Below, piece by piece: positions 1-7,836 of a stretch of DNA of 64,000 bases. Where the stretch lies: NCBI RefSeq assembly GCF_010667575.1, contig NZ_JAABNT010000001.1, forward strand, positions 248,001-312,000. Reading direction: 5' to 3'. Each line of letters begins with the position of its first letter. Position 1 is the stretch's first letter. A model generated the notes under the pieces. It saw only the letters and a program-made list of their open reading frames with translations. It had not been told where the DNA came from and made no database searches. Origin of the DNA: Sulfitobacter sediminilitoris. Lineage in GTDB: Bacteria; Pseudomonadota; Alphaproteobacteria; Rhodobacterales; Rhodobacteraceae. Both the position numbers and the translations under genes were made by a program.

Positions 1-429
1 ACCAACGTCCAGCGCCTGCGTGGTCACGTTCAGCAGGTGGTTCAGCACCCGGCCAATCTCGCAATACAGCACGCGGATCAGGGACGCGCGGCGAGGTACT
101 TCGGTCCCGGTCAGCTTTTCAATCGCCAGACACCACGCGTGTTCCTGGTTCATAGGCGCCACGTAGTCCAACCGGTCGAAATACGGCAGGTTTTGCAGGT
201 AAGTGCGGCTTTCCATCAGCTTTTCGGTGCCACGGTGCAGCAAGCCGATGTGCGGATCGCACCGCTCGACAATCTCGCCGTCAAGCTCAAGCACCAAGCG
301 CAAAACACCATGAGCCGCAGGGTGTTGCGGGCCAAAGTTGATGTTGAAATTCCGGATGCGCTGTTCACCCGTCACGGCGTCGGTCGAGCCGTCGTCGTAG
401 GTGTTGACGCGAATATCGCCGTCCATCAT
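1..429 (-). CDS. nuoD: NADH-quinone oxidoreductase subunit D, N-terminal part
   Basis: This is the first 143 codons of the 49-kDa-type subunit of respiratory complex I; the rest lies beyond the left edge. NuoD sits in the peripheral arm, next to NuoB, and helps form the quinone site. The protein begins [11 protein letters not shown] and carries the family hallmark GPQHPAAHG near residue 33, followed by LLHRGTEKL and YVAPMNQEH, all typical of NuoD. The start ATG (427-429) overlaps the TGA of the upstream mini-gene, so translation is probably coupled. A second ATG directly follows and could also be used. Identification is secure; the protein is incomplete only because of the window edge. Confidence 0.96.
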   Translation of the reverse strand, partial: MMDGDIRVNTYDDGSTDAVTGEQRIRNFNINFGPQHPAAHGVLRLVLELDGEIVERCDPHIGLLHRGTEKLMESRTYLQNLPYFDRLDYVAPMNQEHAWCLAIEKLTGTEVPRRASLIRVLYCEIGRVLNHLLNVTTQALDVG

Positions 430-545
430 TTACGCCCCTTCATCAAGCGGTCGTTGGGCGTGTCTTCATCCGCGCGTACGCGGATCGGCATTTCGTCGCC
501 TGCGCCAAACAGCTTGGCCATCAACTCTTCCAGAAAGGCAATCAT
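426..545 (-). CDS. Mini-gene of the nuo operon, 39 residues
   Basis: A short reading frame, [11 protein letters not shown]..., of 39 residues fills the space between the 57-residue mini-gene and nuoD. Its ATG overlaps the TGA of the upstream frame and its TGA overlaps the nuoD ATG, so it is tightly packed into the operon. The first dozen residues could form a short amphipathic helix; the rest is charged ([12 protein letters not shown]). I do not recognise a domain. Proteobacterial nuo operons, including that of Rhodobacter capsulatus, are known to contain unassigned small frames. Reality is supported by the gap-free packing, not by homology. Confidence 0.6.
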   Translation of the reverse strand: MIAFLEELMAKLFGAGDEMPIRVRADEDTPNDRLMKGRK

Positions 546-715
546 AGCTTCTCCAACTCTTGCAGCTTCAGGCCCATCCACCACAGCAAGGCAATAGTGC
601 CAAACGGGACGAGACAGACCGCAGCCCAGTATTTGTTTATGCCGAAGTGCGGCAGCAGCTTGACCATCGGAATGGCCGTCAGGGCCGACAGGATCAACCA
701 CCAGATGCCGCCCAT
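542..715 (-). CDS. Mini-gene of the nuo operon, 57-residue membrane protein
   Basis: A 57-residue frame starting [17 protein letters not shown] lies between nuoC and nuoD. Two hydrophobic stretches (about residues 4-20 and 30-47) with a short basic loop between them predict a two-helix inner-membrane protein; the tail LKLQELEKL is amphipathic. The ATG shares its A with the TAA of nuoC (TAATG) and its stop overlaps the next ATG, so it must be co-transcribed and probably co-translated with complex I genes. Function is unknown. An accessory or assembly role in complex I is an inference from position only. Confidence 0.75.
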   Translation of the reverse strand: MGGIWWLILSALTAIPMVKLLPHFGINKYWAAVCLVPFGTIALLWWMGLKLQELEKL

Positions 716-1323
716 TACTTTGCTCCTTCGGCTTTATCGTCTCCCGGGAGGATGTATTCAGCCCCTTCCCAAGGCGACATGAAATCAAACTGCCGGTATT
801 CCTGAACCAGCTTGACCGGCTCATAGACAACGCGCTTTTGCGCCTCGTCATAGCGGACCTCCGTGTAGCCGGTGGTCGGGAAATCCTTGCGCAGCGGATA
901 GCCGCGAAACCCGTAGTCGGTAAGGATCCGGCGAAGGTCCGGGTGACCTGAGAACAGGATACCGAACATGTCAAAAATCTCACGCTCGAACCAATTGGCG
1001 CTGGGGTGCACTTCGGTCAGCGATGGCACCATGTCCTTTTCCCGAACCGCAACGCGCAGGCGGATGCGGTGGTTTTGGTACATGCTGAGCAGATGATAGA
1101 CGACATCGAAGCGCTTTGCCCGGCCAGTATAATCAACCGCCGTGATGTCCACCAATGTCGAGAACCGGCAAGTCGCATCTCCCTTCAGGAAGTCCACCAG
1201 CCCGGCAATATTGCCAAGCGTCACATCCATATTCAGCTCACCATGGGTTACATCCCAGGCCAGCACGCAATCGGGCCGCTTGGCCTCGATATAGCTTCCA
1301 AGCTCTTGCAGCGCGTCAGTCAT
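715..1323 (-). CDS. nuoC: NADH-quinone oxidoreductase subunit C
   Basis: NuoC (30-kDa-type subunit) is part of the peripheral arm of complex I. The 202-residue protein has the expected features: N-terminal mixed fold, the stretch [13 protein letters not shown] (about residues 56-68), then the family signature [26 protein letters not shown] around residues 107-132 and RKDFPTTGY. The length matches stand-alone NuoC rather than the NuoCD fusion of enteric bacteria. Its ATG overlaps the nuoB stop by 4 bases, and its stop overlaps the start of the following mini-gene. Confidence 0.97.
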   Translation of the reverse strand: MTDALQELGSYIEAKRPDCVLAWDVTHGELNMDVTLGNIAGLVDFLKGDATCRFSTLVDITAVDYTGRAKRFDVVYHLLSMYQNHRIRLRVAVREKDMVPSLTEVHPSANWFEREIFDMFGILFSGHPDLRRILTDYGFRGYPLRKDFPTTGYTEVRYDEAQKRVVYEPVKLVQEYRQFDFMSPWEGAEYILPGDDKAEGAK

Positions 1324-1856
1324 CGTACAATCGTCCCTGTCCGGCGCATTTTTTTCTGCAGCTGAAGGATGCCATAAAGCAGCGCCTCCGCTGTTGGTGG
1401 GCAGCCCGGCACGTAGATGTCCACGGGTACGATCCGGTCACAGCCGCGCACCACGGAATAGCTGTAGTGGTAATAGCCACCGCCGTTGGCGCAAGAACCC
1501 ATCGAGATCACATAGCGCGGCTCTGGCATCTGGTCGTAGACCTTGCGCAGCGCCGGGGCCATTTTGTTGGTCAGTGTACCCGCGACAATCATCAGGTCCG
1601 ACTGGCGCGGGGAGGCACGTGGTGCTGTCCCGAACCGCTCAAGGTCATAACGCGGCATGGAGGTATGCATCATCTCAACCGCGCAGCACGCCAGACCAAA
1701 GGTCATCCAGTGCAGCGAGCCGGTGCGCGCCCAGTTGATCACATCCGCCGAGGAGGTGACCAGAAATCCCTTGTCCTGCAAGGCCGCGTTCAGGTCTTGC
1801 GTGGCGACCTCCCGGTCGGGTCCGGCCTTGTAGGCGCCTGCGTCGGTTACTGCCAT
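1320..1856 (-). CDS. nuoB: NADH-quinone oxidoreductase subunit B
   Basis: NuoB carries the terminal iron-sulfur cluster N2 that passes electrons to quinone. The sequence shows the tandem cysteines of the cluster site ([10 protein letters not shown], about residues 54-63), the downstream Cys in [10 protein letters not shown] and the last ligand in [15 protein letters not shown]. Reading from the chosen ATG gives 178 residues. That start has AGGGG 8 bases upstream and overlaps the end of nuoA by 10 bases; a longer in-frame extension exists but would run further into nuoA. All cluster ligands are present, so the subunit should be functional. Confidence 0.97.
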   Translation of the reverse strand: MAVTDAGAYKAGPDREVATQDLNAALQDKGFLVTSSADVINWARTGSLHWMTFGLACCAVEMMHTSMPRYDLERFGTAPRASPRQSDLMIVAGTLTNKMAPALRKVYDQMPEPRYVISMGSCANGGGYYHYSYSVVRGCDRIVPVDIYVPGCPPTAEALLYGILQLQKKMRRTGTIVR

Positions 1857-2212
1857 TCCAGCGCCCCTTTCTTCCATTCATAGGCGAAACCAGCGGTCAG
1901 CACGCCAAGGAACACCATCATTGACCAGAAACCCACCATTGAGATGTCCTTGAAGGCCACGGCCCAAGGGAACAGGAAGGCGATTTCCAGATCGAAAATG
2001 ATGAACAGGATAGAAACGAGGTAGAAACGCACATCGAACTTCATCCGGGCGTCGTCAAATGCGTTGAAACCACATTCGTAGGCAGACACCTTTTCGGGGT
2101 CCGGATTGCGCACGGCTATGATCACGGCAGCAAGGATCAAGATGATCCCGAAACCGACCGCAACAGCCAGAAAAACAAGGATAGGCAGGTATTCCCGCAG
2201 CATGTCGTCCAA
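1847..2212 (-). CDS. nuoA: NADH-quinone oxidoreductase subunit A (TTG start)
   Basis: NuoA is a three-helix membrane subunit of complex I. The protein shows helix 1 ([17 protein letters not shown]), the conserved loop [22 protein letters not shown], helix 2 with the buried acid ([14 protein letters not shown]), and helix 3 before the C-terminal [11 protein letters not shown] chose the TTG at 2210-2212 because AAGGAG ends 6 bases upstream of it. The first ATG, three codons later, is 15 bases from that ribosome site. This is the first gene of the operon in the window; a candidate promoter lies about 70-100 bases upstream. Confidence 0.95.
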   Translation of the reverse strand: MDDMLREYLPILVFLAVAVGFGIILILAAVIIAVRNPDPEKVSAYECGFNAFDDARMKFDVRFYLVSILFIIFDLEIAFLFPWAVAFKDISMVGFWSMMVFLGVLTAGFAYEWKKGALEWQ

Positions 2213-2515
2213 GGGAGGCTCCTTTTGGCTTGGCATCCGCATGGCAAGGCGCGGACACCGACATCACGTCGTTGAAGTTGGGTCTAAACTCATGCACGGC
2301 AAGGGTCAACGGGATGGGGCGGGTAAAAGGCCGCAGGTGGGCGCCTGTTGCGGTGGAATTGAGCACCTGACTGATCTTGAACACAGCATCACAGGCATTG
2401 TCACCCCTGGAACCCGTATTCCCCAGCCCTCAAGCGGCTTGCTACACGTGGGAATTGAATTAAAATGGGGTTAACGCCGTCATTCTTGGCTTCATCAGCA
2501 AAGGCCGCTGTTCAC
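2213..2515. other. Intergenic region between divergent nuoA and histidine kinase
   Basis: This stretch of about 300 bases separates two divergently read genes. Apart from the tentative nuo promoter I see no convincing coding frame, repeat or factor-binding palindrome. Part of it (2465-2515) could instead be the first 17 codons of the kinase if an upstream ATG is used. Confidence 0.6.
2281..2309 (-). promoter_or_regulatory. Possible sigma-70-type promoter of the nuo operon
   Basis: On the minus strand TTGACC (2304-2309) is followed after 17 bases by TAGACC (2281-2286). The -35 box is good and the -10 box is poor, which is common for alphaproteobacterial housekeeping promoters. The position, about 70 bases before nuoA, is reasonable. 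No other signal for this operon was recognised. Confidence 0.3.
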
Positions 2516-3535
2516 ATGTTTGAATCCGACGATGCCCCCGAGCGGGACGATTCCCTCGACTATCGTCAACACTTCCAAGAATACCCTGTCCAGCTTCTCA
2601 TCCTTGACCACGATCTGCGGGCAACTGATGCGAACGAACGGTTCTTCAAAAATACCGGCAGTACCCGGGACCAGATCATGGGTAACAAAATCTTTGACGT
2701 CCTGCCTGCGGACCCGCAACACCGCGCCCCGGTAGAGCAGGCACTGCGCGCTGCACTCGATGGCAAGGAAACCTCTGTCGTCGAGTTGTATTACCCGATG
2801 CCAGATTCTGACGGGCCACCCGGCGCCCAGCGCGATGTCTGGTGGACCGCGACCCATCGCCCCCTGCGCAACGCCCAAGGTCAGATCACCCATGTCATCC
2901 AGGCATCAGAGCCGGTCACCGAGAAAGTCCAGGCGGACCGCATGTCAGCAGCCATTTCGTCAGAGCTGGAGCACCGGATCGGCAATCTGCTAACTTTGGT
3001 GCTGACGGTCGCAAAGCGCACTGCCCAGTCAGAAAGCGACCTGAAGGCGTTCATGGCGAATTATGAACGCCGGATCATCGCATTGGCATCCACCAGCAAG
3101 TTGCTTACCGGTAAGAACCTACATGGCCTCAACTTGGAGGCTTTGCTGCGTGCGCACCTTGATCCCTATCTTGGCGAAGGGTCCAAGACTGCGATCCGTA
3201 TTTCCGGACCAGACCTTCACATACATCCAGATCGCGCACAGTCGTTTTCCCTCGCACTCCATGAACTCACGGCTAACGCAGCAAAATACGGTGCGTTCTT
3301 CCAGCAATCGGGCGAGCTTTCTGTGACTTGGGGCGGTTCACTGGAGTCTGATTTCTGGTTTTCCTGGGTTGAGACAAACATCTCGATCGACGGTCAGCCT
3401 GACAGAAAAGGCTTTGGTACCGAAATCCTGACCCGCATTTTCCCTGCGCAAATTGGCCTTCCGGCCCAGACCCGTTTCGATGCTGATCAGTTTGCGTATC
3501 AGGTTGGAACAAATACGTCTCGGGACAACGGCTAG
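2516..3535 (+). CDS. Soluble PAS-HWE sensor histidine kinase
   Basis: The protein has an N-terminal PAS domain (about residues 15-135, with LLILDHDLRATDANERFF and a WWTATHRPLRN strand) and a C-terminal kinase of the HWE type. The phospho-acceptor His is in ELEHRIGNLL (about residue 153), the N box is ALHELTANAAKYGAF, and the diagnostic Trp-x-Glu is WVET; the G2-like segment is GFGTEIL. There is no membrane segment, so it should sense a cytoplasmic signal. HWE kinases in alphaproteobacteria often control light or general stress responses, but no response regulator is adjacent, so the pathway is open. Start: ATG at 2516 has AAAGG about 11 bases upstream; an in-frame ATG at 2465 would add 17 residues. 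Confidence 0.85.
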   Translation: MFESDDAPERDDSLDYRQHFQEYPVQLLILDHDLRATDANERFFKNTGSTRDQIMGNKIFDVLPADPQHRAPVEQALRAALDGKETSVVELYYPMPDSDGPPGAQRDVWWTATHRPLRNAQGQITHVIQASEPVTEKVQADRMSAAISSELEHRIGNLLTLVLTVAKRTAQSESDLKAFMANYERRIIALASTSKLLTGKNLHGLNLEALLRAHLDPYLGEGSKTAIRISGPDLHIHPDRAQSFSLALHELTANAAKYGAFFQQSGELSVTWGGSLESDFWFSWVETNISIDGQPDRKGFGTEILTRIFPAQIGLPAQTRFDADQFAYQVGTNTSRDNG

Positions 3536-3602
3536 ATTCGCACCTGGCAATGGAATGCCTCGAAGACTGCGAGAGCCGTTGCGAACACCCTCTCCGTGGC
3601 GG

Positions 3603-4574
3603 TCAATCAATGACCTTGGACATCCATTTGGCGACCATGTCATGTTGCACGCGGGCCTGCTCTGTCACCCGGTAGAAACCAACCAGTTCGCGCACCGGAC
3701 CGCTGATGCGCTCAAAGCCTGAAATGAAGGCAACGATGACGCCTACCTGGCTTTCCCCGATCATCACCAGATAACCACCAAACAACAGGACCGACAGCGG
3801 TCCCAGCGCATTTGTCAGATTGAGAGCCGCCTTCAACGTGAATTTCAACATATTGAACATGATCCGGTTCTCATAAATCTTGGACAGAATTGCCGGATCA
3901 TCCTCCGATACCGGGGCCTCCATGTTCGACACACGATCACCAAGGCTACGTACATAGCTGACGCGTTCTTCCACCAATTCATTCAGCTTGCGCTGCATCA
4001 GTGGGGTCAACATGATCTGCGGCACCATGAAGGCCAGCGCATAGAGTGCGATCTGTGGCTCCACCACGAACATGTAGACCAGAACACCCAGTAAAAGCGC
4101 AATGTTTGCACAGGCTTGCGAGAGTGCCTCACCAACAAATCCGCCAAGCTTTTCAACTTCGGATCCGACAATAGAGACAACCCGCCCTTCAGCGTTTTCA
4201 TCATCCTCTATCTGCCCACCGTAAAGCCGCAGCAGATGGGCACGCGTGTAGATATTCGTACTTTCGGTCAGCCAGACCTGATACATCCGCAGACCGAATT
4301 TTACCGCCTGATGGAGGATGATGATTGCCAGATAAATCAGGCCAAATCGGACGAGCAACGGAATGTCTTGTGTCTCGACCACTTCGTTGACGATCCGGCG
4401 CTGCAATTCAATCGGCGCAAGATTGAGGGCCGCAACCATGACCGCAATGGCGCAGGTTGCCACCTGATGCCAGCCCGTCATCCGCCAGACATACGCGCGA
4501 ATTGAAGATGCCGCGCTGTCATCACCCGTGCGTTTGAGCTCGCGGGGGGTATAGAGCCTTGAAAGTGGTGTCAC
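3603..4574 (-). CDS. ABC transporter-type transmembrane domain without ATPase
   Basis: The translation resembles the six-helix exporter-type ABC membrane domain: hydrophobic segments near residues 38-58, 75-95, 155-200 (IALLLGVLVYMFVV, IALYALAFMV) and 255-295, separated by charged coupling regions such as EDDENAEGRVVSIVGSEVEK. It ends at MSKVID, just where an ABC ATPase domain would normally begin, and no ATPase gene adjoins it. The GTG at 4572-4574 gives MTPLSRLYTPREL and a natural start; an ATG at 4668-4670 would add 32 unusual residues. It may pair with a distant ATPase or have lost transport and become a membrane scaffold. Function cannot be assigned. Confidence 0.75.
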   Translation of the reverse strand: MTPLSRLYTPRELKRTGDDSAASSIRAYVWRMTGWHQVATCAIAVMVAALNLAPIELQRRIVNEVVETQDIPLLVRFGLIYLAIIILHQAVKFGLRMYQVWLTESTNIYTRAHLLRLYGGQIEDDENAEGRVVSIVGSEVEKLGGFVGEALSQACANIALLLGVLVYMFVVEPQIALYALAFMVPQIMLTPLMQRKLNELVEERVSYVRSLGDRVSNMEAPVSEDDPAILSKIYENRIMFNMLKFTLKAALNLTNALGPLSVLLFGGYLVMIGESQVGVIVAFISGFERISGPVRELVGFYRVTEQARVQHDMVAKWMSKVID

Positions 4575-4761
4575 AGGATGTCGCCGCCGTTGTTTCACTG
4601 CTGTCCGACACCTTGTGCCGATAGATGCGGCAGCTGCAAGCCCGCATGATTGCGGCGACACATTACGCATGAGCTGTATACGTGAATGCTGGTCGGGCGG
4701 ATGATATCAGCCGATTGACGCACCTCAATCACAAAGCAGGGCCTGCAGCTATTGTCTGGCC

Positions 4762-5430
4762 ATGCACCAGATAAACCCTCTGCGGGGTTCAAAATTGGGA
4801 TACGTGGTCTTCGCCATAGCGGCCACCGCCTGCGCCGCAGTTTTCTCATTGGTATACGGCCAAGGCCCTTTACCCGGCATTGGTCACATGCCGCTGTTGC
4901 CTGTGGTTGTCATTGCGGCCGGTGCCCTGCTGCCGCTTTTGAACATCATCGAAACCCGACAATCGAAGAATACAGGCACCATCAGCATGGTAGCTATTTC
5001 AGGGTTGTGCGTTCTTGGGTGCGTCCTCACCCTTCCAGCCATTTTGATCGACCTTGCGATACCATTCCCGCAGGACCTGAATGTCCCCTTGCCTGAGGCC
5101 TTGTTGTTTTATCCTGCCATCGCCCTTGTGGCCGAGGTTACTTTTCACCTGATACCGCTCGCTGTTTTGTCTGTGATCGCGTCGAGAAGACCAAGCTCAC
5201 CTCTGGTCTTTCTGCCCGCAATTGCGGCTGAACCGTTGTTTCAGTTCGCTCTTAACTCTGGTGCGACGCTGCAAAGCTGGCTGGTCCTTGGCAACGTCAG
5301 CCTGATCAGTACTGTACAGATTTGGCTATTTCTCCGGTTCGGTGCCGGATCAATGATCGCCCTACGTCTGATTTATTACCTCTGCTGGCATGTGCTGTGG
5401 GGCCTACAAAGGCAATCGCTCCTATTCTAG
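4762..5430 (+). CDS. Unknown multi-pass membrane protein, faintly CPBP-like
   Basis: This 222-residue frame is strongly hydrophobic with about six to seven predicted helices (residues 13-32, 43-58, 73-97, 111-135, 145-165, 172-192, 200-215). The segment YPAIALVAEVTFHLIPL followed later by LCWHVLWG loosely recalls the Glu and His motifs of CPBP (Abi) intramembrane proteases, but the canonical EExxxR is not present. It is flanked by a divergent ABC-like membrane domain and a convergent liuC. I cannot name a function. The gene is plausible on length and composition. Confidence 0.6.
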   Translation: MHQINPLRGSKLGYVVFAIAATACAAVFSLVYGQGPLPGIGHMPLLPVVVIAAGALLPLLNIIETRQSKNTGTISMVAISGLCVLGCVLTLPAILIDLAIPFPQDLNVPLPEALLFYPAIALVAEVTFHLIPLAVLSVIASRRPSSPLVFLPAIAAEPLFQFALNSGATLQSWLVLGNVSLISTVQIWLFLRFGAGSMIALRLIYYLCWHVLWGLQRQSLLF

Positions 5431-5464
5431 CGCCCGCAGCAGTTTACGCAGCCAACAGATTTGG

Positions 5465-5482
5465 GCGGGGTAACAGCCCCGC
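5465..5482. terminator. GC-rich hairpin between convergent genes
   Basis: GCGGGG and CCCCGC form a perfect 6-base-pair stem with a TAACAG loop, lying between two convergent stop codons. There is no T-run on either side, so intrinsic termination would be weak. It is best read as an mRNA 3' end structure shared by both transcripts. Confidence 0.4.
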
Positions 5483-5484
5483 TC

Positions 5485-6267
5485 CTATGGCATCCAGGCG
5501 GCCTTGCGCTTGTCAAAAAAGGCCCCGATGCCCTCCGCAGCTTCCTCGGTTTCCCACCGCTCAGCCAGCGCAGCAATGGACATCGCAACCGCCTCTTCTG
5601 TTGCGACACCGCCCAGATCAAGCGCAAGGTTTTTGGCAGCAGCGACCGCCCCCGGCGCGCAGCTAAGATAGGGCACCACCTCTGCCTCAATCGCGGCATC
5701 CAGTTCTTCCGCTGGCACGTTCTTGGCCAGCAATCCGAGGTCAACTGCCTCGTCAGCCCCGAAAAGCCGGGCGGACATGAACACGCGTCGGGCGCGCCCT
5801 TCTCCCATTCGGGCCAGCACATAGGGTCCGATGGTAGCTGGTATGATGCCCAGCCGCGTCTCGGTGAAGCCCATCTTCAATGTATCTACACCGATTGCGA
5901 CATCACAGACGGATGCCATACCGACCCCACCGCCAAAAGCGTTGCCCTGTACCTTGCCAACCAGAGGCTTGGGCAACCGGTTTAACGCCCCCAGCATACC
6001 AGCCAGCTTGGAGGCTTCGGCTGAGCGTGTTTCGGCATCCATGTCGCGCTGCGCACGCATCCAGCCCAGATCGCCGCCTGCGCAGAAAGACTTGCCAGCA
6101 CCAGTCAACACGACAACCCGCACCGCGTCATCCGCCGCCAGATCGCCCGCAGCCTGTGTCAGATCGGCCAGCATCTGGGCTGACATGGCGTTGTGCTTTT
6201 CGGGCAGGTTTAGCGTCAGTGTTGCGACACCCCGTGCGTCGGTGTCGATCGTGATCGTCTCAAACAT
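5485..6267 (-). CDS. liuC: Methylglutaconyl-CoA hydratase (enoyl-CoA hydratase family)
   Basis: The 260-residue protein is a crotonase: NLPEKHNAMSAQM near residue 20, the oxyanion-hole segment SFCAGGDLGWM (about residues 60-70), and the catalytic region GNAFGGGVGMASVCDVAIG and FTETRLGIIPATIGPYV. In leucine catabolism this enzyme hydrates 3-methylglutaconyl-CoA to HMG-CoA. The assignment to that step, rather than generic enoyl-CoA hydration, comes from its place 4 bases after liuE and within a cluster holding both methylcrotonyl-CoA carboxylase subunits. It is the last gene of the cluster. Confidence 0.88.
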   Translation of the reverse strand: MFETITIDTDARGVATLTLNLPEKHNAMSAQMLADLTQAAGDLAADDAVRVVVLTGAGKSFCAGGDLGWMRAQRDMDAETRSAEASKLAGMLGALNRLPKPLVGKVQGNAFGGGVGMASVCDVAIGVDTLKMGFTETRLGIIPATIGPYVLARMGEGRARRVFMSARLFGADEAVDLGLLAKNVPAEELDAAIEAEVVPYLSCAPGAVAAAKNLALDLGGVATEEAVAMSIAALAERWETEEAAEGIGAFFDKRKAAWMP

Positions 6268-6271
6268 CGTC

Positions 6272-7126
6272 TCAGCCCCGCATTGCCTTCGCCATCTCAG
6301 CAGCTTCTTCCAGGACTGCCTGATCCAGTCCTGTCTGATAGCCCAGCGCGGTCAGATGTGCGTTGACCGCCTCTGTGGCGACGTTGCCCGCAGCACCCGG
6401 CGCATAAGGACATCCACCCAAGCCACCCACGGCAGCATCAAACACCCGCACCCCCATGGAAAGCGAGGCATCAATGTTGTCCATCGCCCGGCCCTTGGTG
6501 TCGTGGTAGTGACCGGCAAGTCGCCCGACCGGCACAGCATCTCGCACCGCCAGCAACATGCGGGCGATGCTGTCAGGTGTGCCTGCGCCAATCGTGTCCC
6601 CAAGCGAGATTTCATAGCAGCCCATGGCGAAAAGCTTGTCGGCCACCTCTGCCACCGCTGCAGGGGCGACAGGGCCGTCATAGGGGCACTCCACCACGCA
6701 AGACACGTATCCCCGCACCGGAATATCCACGTGCCGCGCTTCTTCCAGGATGGGCGCAAAACGTTCGAATGACTCTGCAATACTGGCGTTGATGTTCTTC
6801 TGGCTGAACCCTTCGGAGGCCGAGCCAAAGACCGCGATTTCATCCGCCCCCGCCTTCAGCGCGTCCTCGTAACCCCGCATGTTCGGGGTCAGGGCTGCGT
6901 ACCGGATACCATCGACTCGTTTGATGGCCGCCAGCACCTCACCTGAACCTGCCATTTGCGGCACCCATTTCGGGCTGACGAAACTGGCGCATTCAATCCG
7001 CCGGAATCCTGCGGCACTCAGCTTGTCCACCAGCGCGACCTTTTCGGCCACCGGTATCTCGCGCGCCTCGTTTTGCAGCCCGTCCCGGGGCCCTACTTCG
7101 AAAATTTCACATGGCCCCAGACTCAT
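6272..7126 (-). CDS. liuE: Hydroxymethylglutaryl-CoA lyase
   Basis: This cytoplasmic TIM-barrel enzyme splits HMG-CoA into acetyl-CoA and acetoacetate, the last step of leucine breakdown. The N-terminal EVGPRDGLQNE supplies metal and catalytic residues. SLGDTIGAGTP and AGHYHDTKGRA hold barrel ligands, and the signature AAVGGLGGCPYAPGAAGN near residue 230 contains the active-site Cys. At 284 residues it is about the normal bacterial length. The start ATG has GGGGGAG 4 bases upstream. liuC follows after 4 bases. Confidence 0.95.
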   Translation of the reverse strand: MSLGPCEIFEVGPRDGLQNEAREIPVAEKVALVDKLSAAGFRRIECASFVSPKWVPQMAGSGEVLAAIKRVDGIRYAALTPNMRGYEDALKAGADEIAVFGSASEGFSQKNINASIAESFERFAPILEEARHVDIPVRGYVSCVVECPYDGPVAPAAVAEVADKLFAMGCYEISLGDTIGAGTPDSIARMLLAVRDAVPVGRLAGHYHDTKGRAMDNIDASLSMGVRVFDAAVGGLGGCPYAPGAAGNVATEAVNAHLTALGYQTGLDQAVLEEAAEMAKAMRG

Positions 7127-7170
7127 GGCGCTCCCCCGTCATTGATTGATGTTCTTTGGTCACCCTAGAC

Positions 7171-7836
7171 CTAATCCACCGGCCACGGTGGATAAAAATC
7201 CTGCTGATAGATTCCGTCACCATGAGGCAGCGATTTTTGAAAAGCTTCGCGCTCAGTGATACGCTCGTACCATTCGGCCACCGCCGGATGATCATCCAGC
7301 TTGACGAAGAACTTCGACATATAGACGGCCTGCCCCACCGAAATGTCCGCTGCCGAAAATCCTGAGGTCAAAAGGTAATCGCGGTTCTCGACCGGGGTGC
7401 TCAACCGCGCCTCGATCGCGTCGAAACATTTGCCGATCCGCGCGGCTTCAAGCTTCATCACGATGGGGCTGCGCATGTGGTCTTCACGCAAGGCTACATG
7501 TTGCTGAGTCAATGCGGCCGTGTGCTGACTGATCGTCTCGGCAAAATGGACCCAGACCAGCCATGCCATGCGGTCGGGCGTTCCGGGGCTGCGGCCCAGC
7601 CGGTCAGGGCTGAAACGTTCGCACAGATACTGGGTGATCGCGCCGGTCTCGAACATCCGCTCGCCCTCGATCTCAAGCGCGGGCACACGGCCCGCAGGAG
7701 ACAGGCTGAGGTATTCAGGCGCCCGCAAGGACCGGTCAAAGGCGTGAATATGCACGCGAAAATCCACATCCAGTTCATTCAGCAGCCACAGCGTGCGCAT
7801 GGATCGGGTCTGCGGGCAATGATGCAGCGTGATCAT
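7171..7836 (-). CDS. Glutathione S-transferase family protein
   Basis: The 221-residue protein has the two-domain cytosolic GST layout. The N-terminal thioredoxin-like part opens ITLHHCPQTRSMRTLWLLNEL and contains the glutathione-binding strand GRVPALEIEGERMFETGAITQYL (about residues 48-70); the rest is an all-helical domain with the conserved FSAADISVGQA. Its ATG overlaps the liuD stop, so it belongs to the leucine operon. The role is not known; handling of a reactive enoyl-CoA by-product is a guess. The active-site residue near position 10 (S/C) is not certain from sequence alone. Confidence 0.85.
   Translation of the reverse strand: MITLHHCPQTRSMRTLWLLNELDVDFRVHIHAFDRSLRAPEYLSLSPAGRVPALEIEGERMFETGAITQYLCERFSPDRLGRSPGTPDRMAWLVWVHFAETISQHTAALTQQHVALREDHMRSPIVMKLEAARIGKCFDAIEARLSTPVENRDYLLTSGFSAADISVGQAVYMSKFFVKLDDHPAVAEWYERITEREAFQKSLPHGDGIYQQDFYPPWPVD

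Noticed and set aside
4715-4728. FNR-like TTGAC-N4-CTCAA
   Set aside because: Only eight of ten positions match and no -10 element is found at the right distance.
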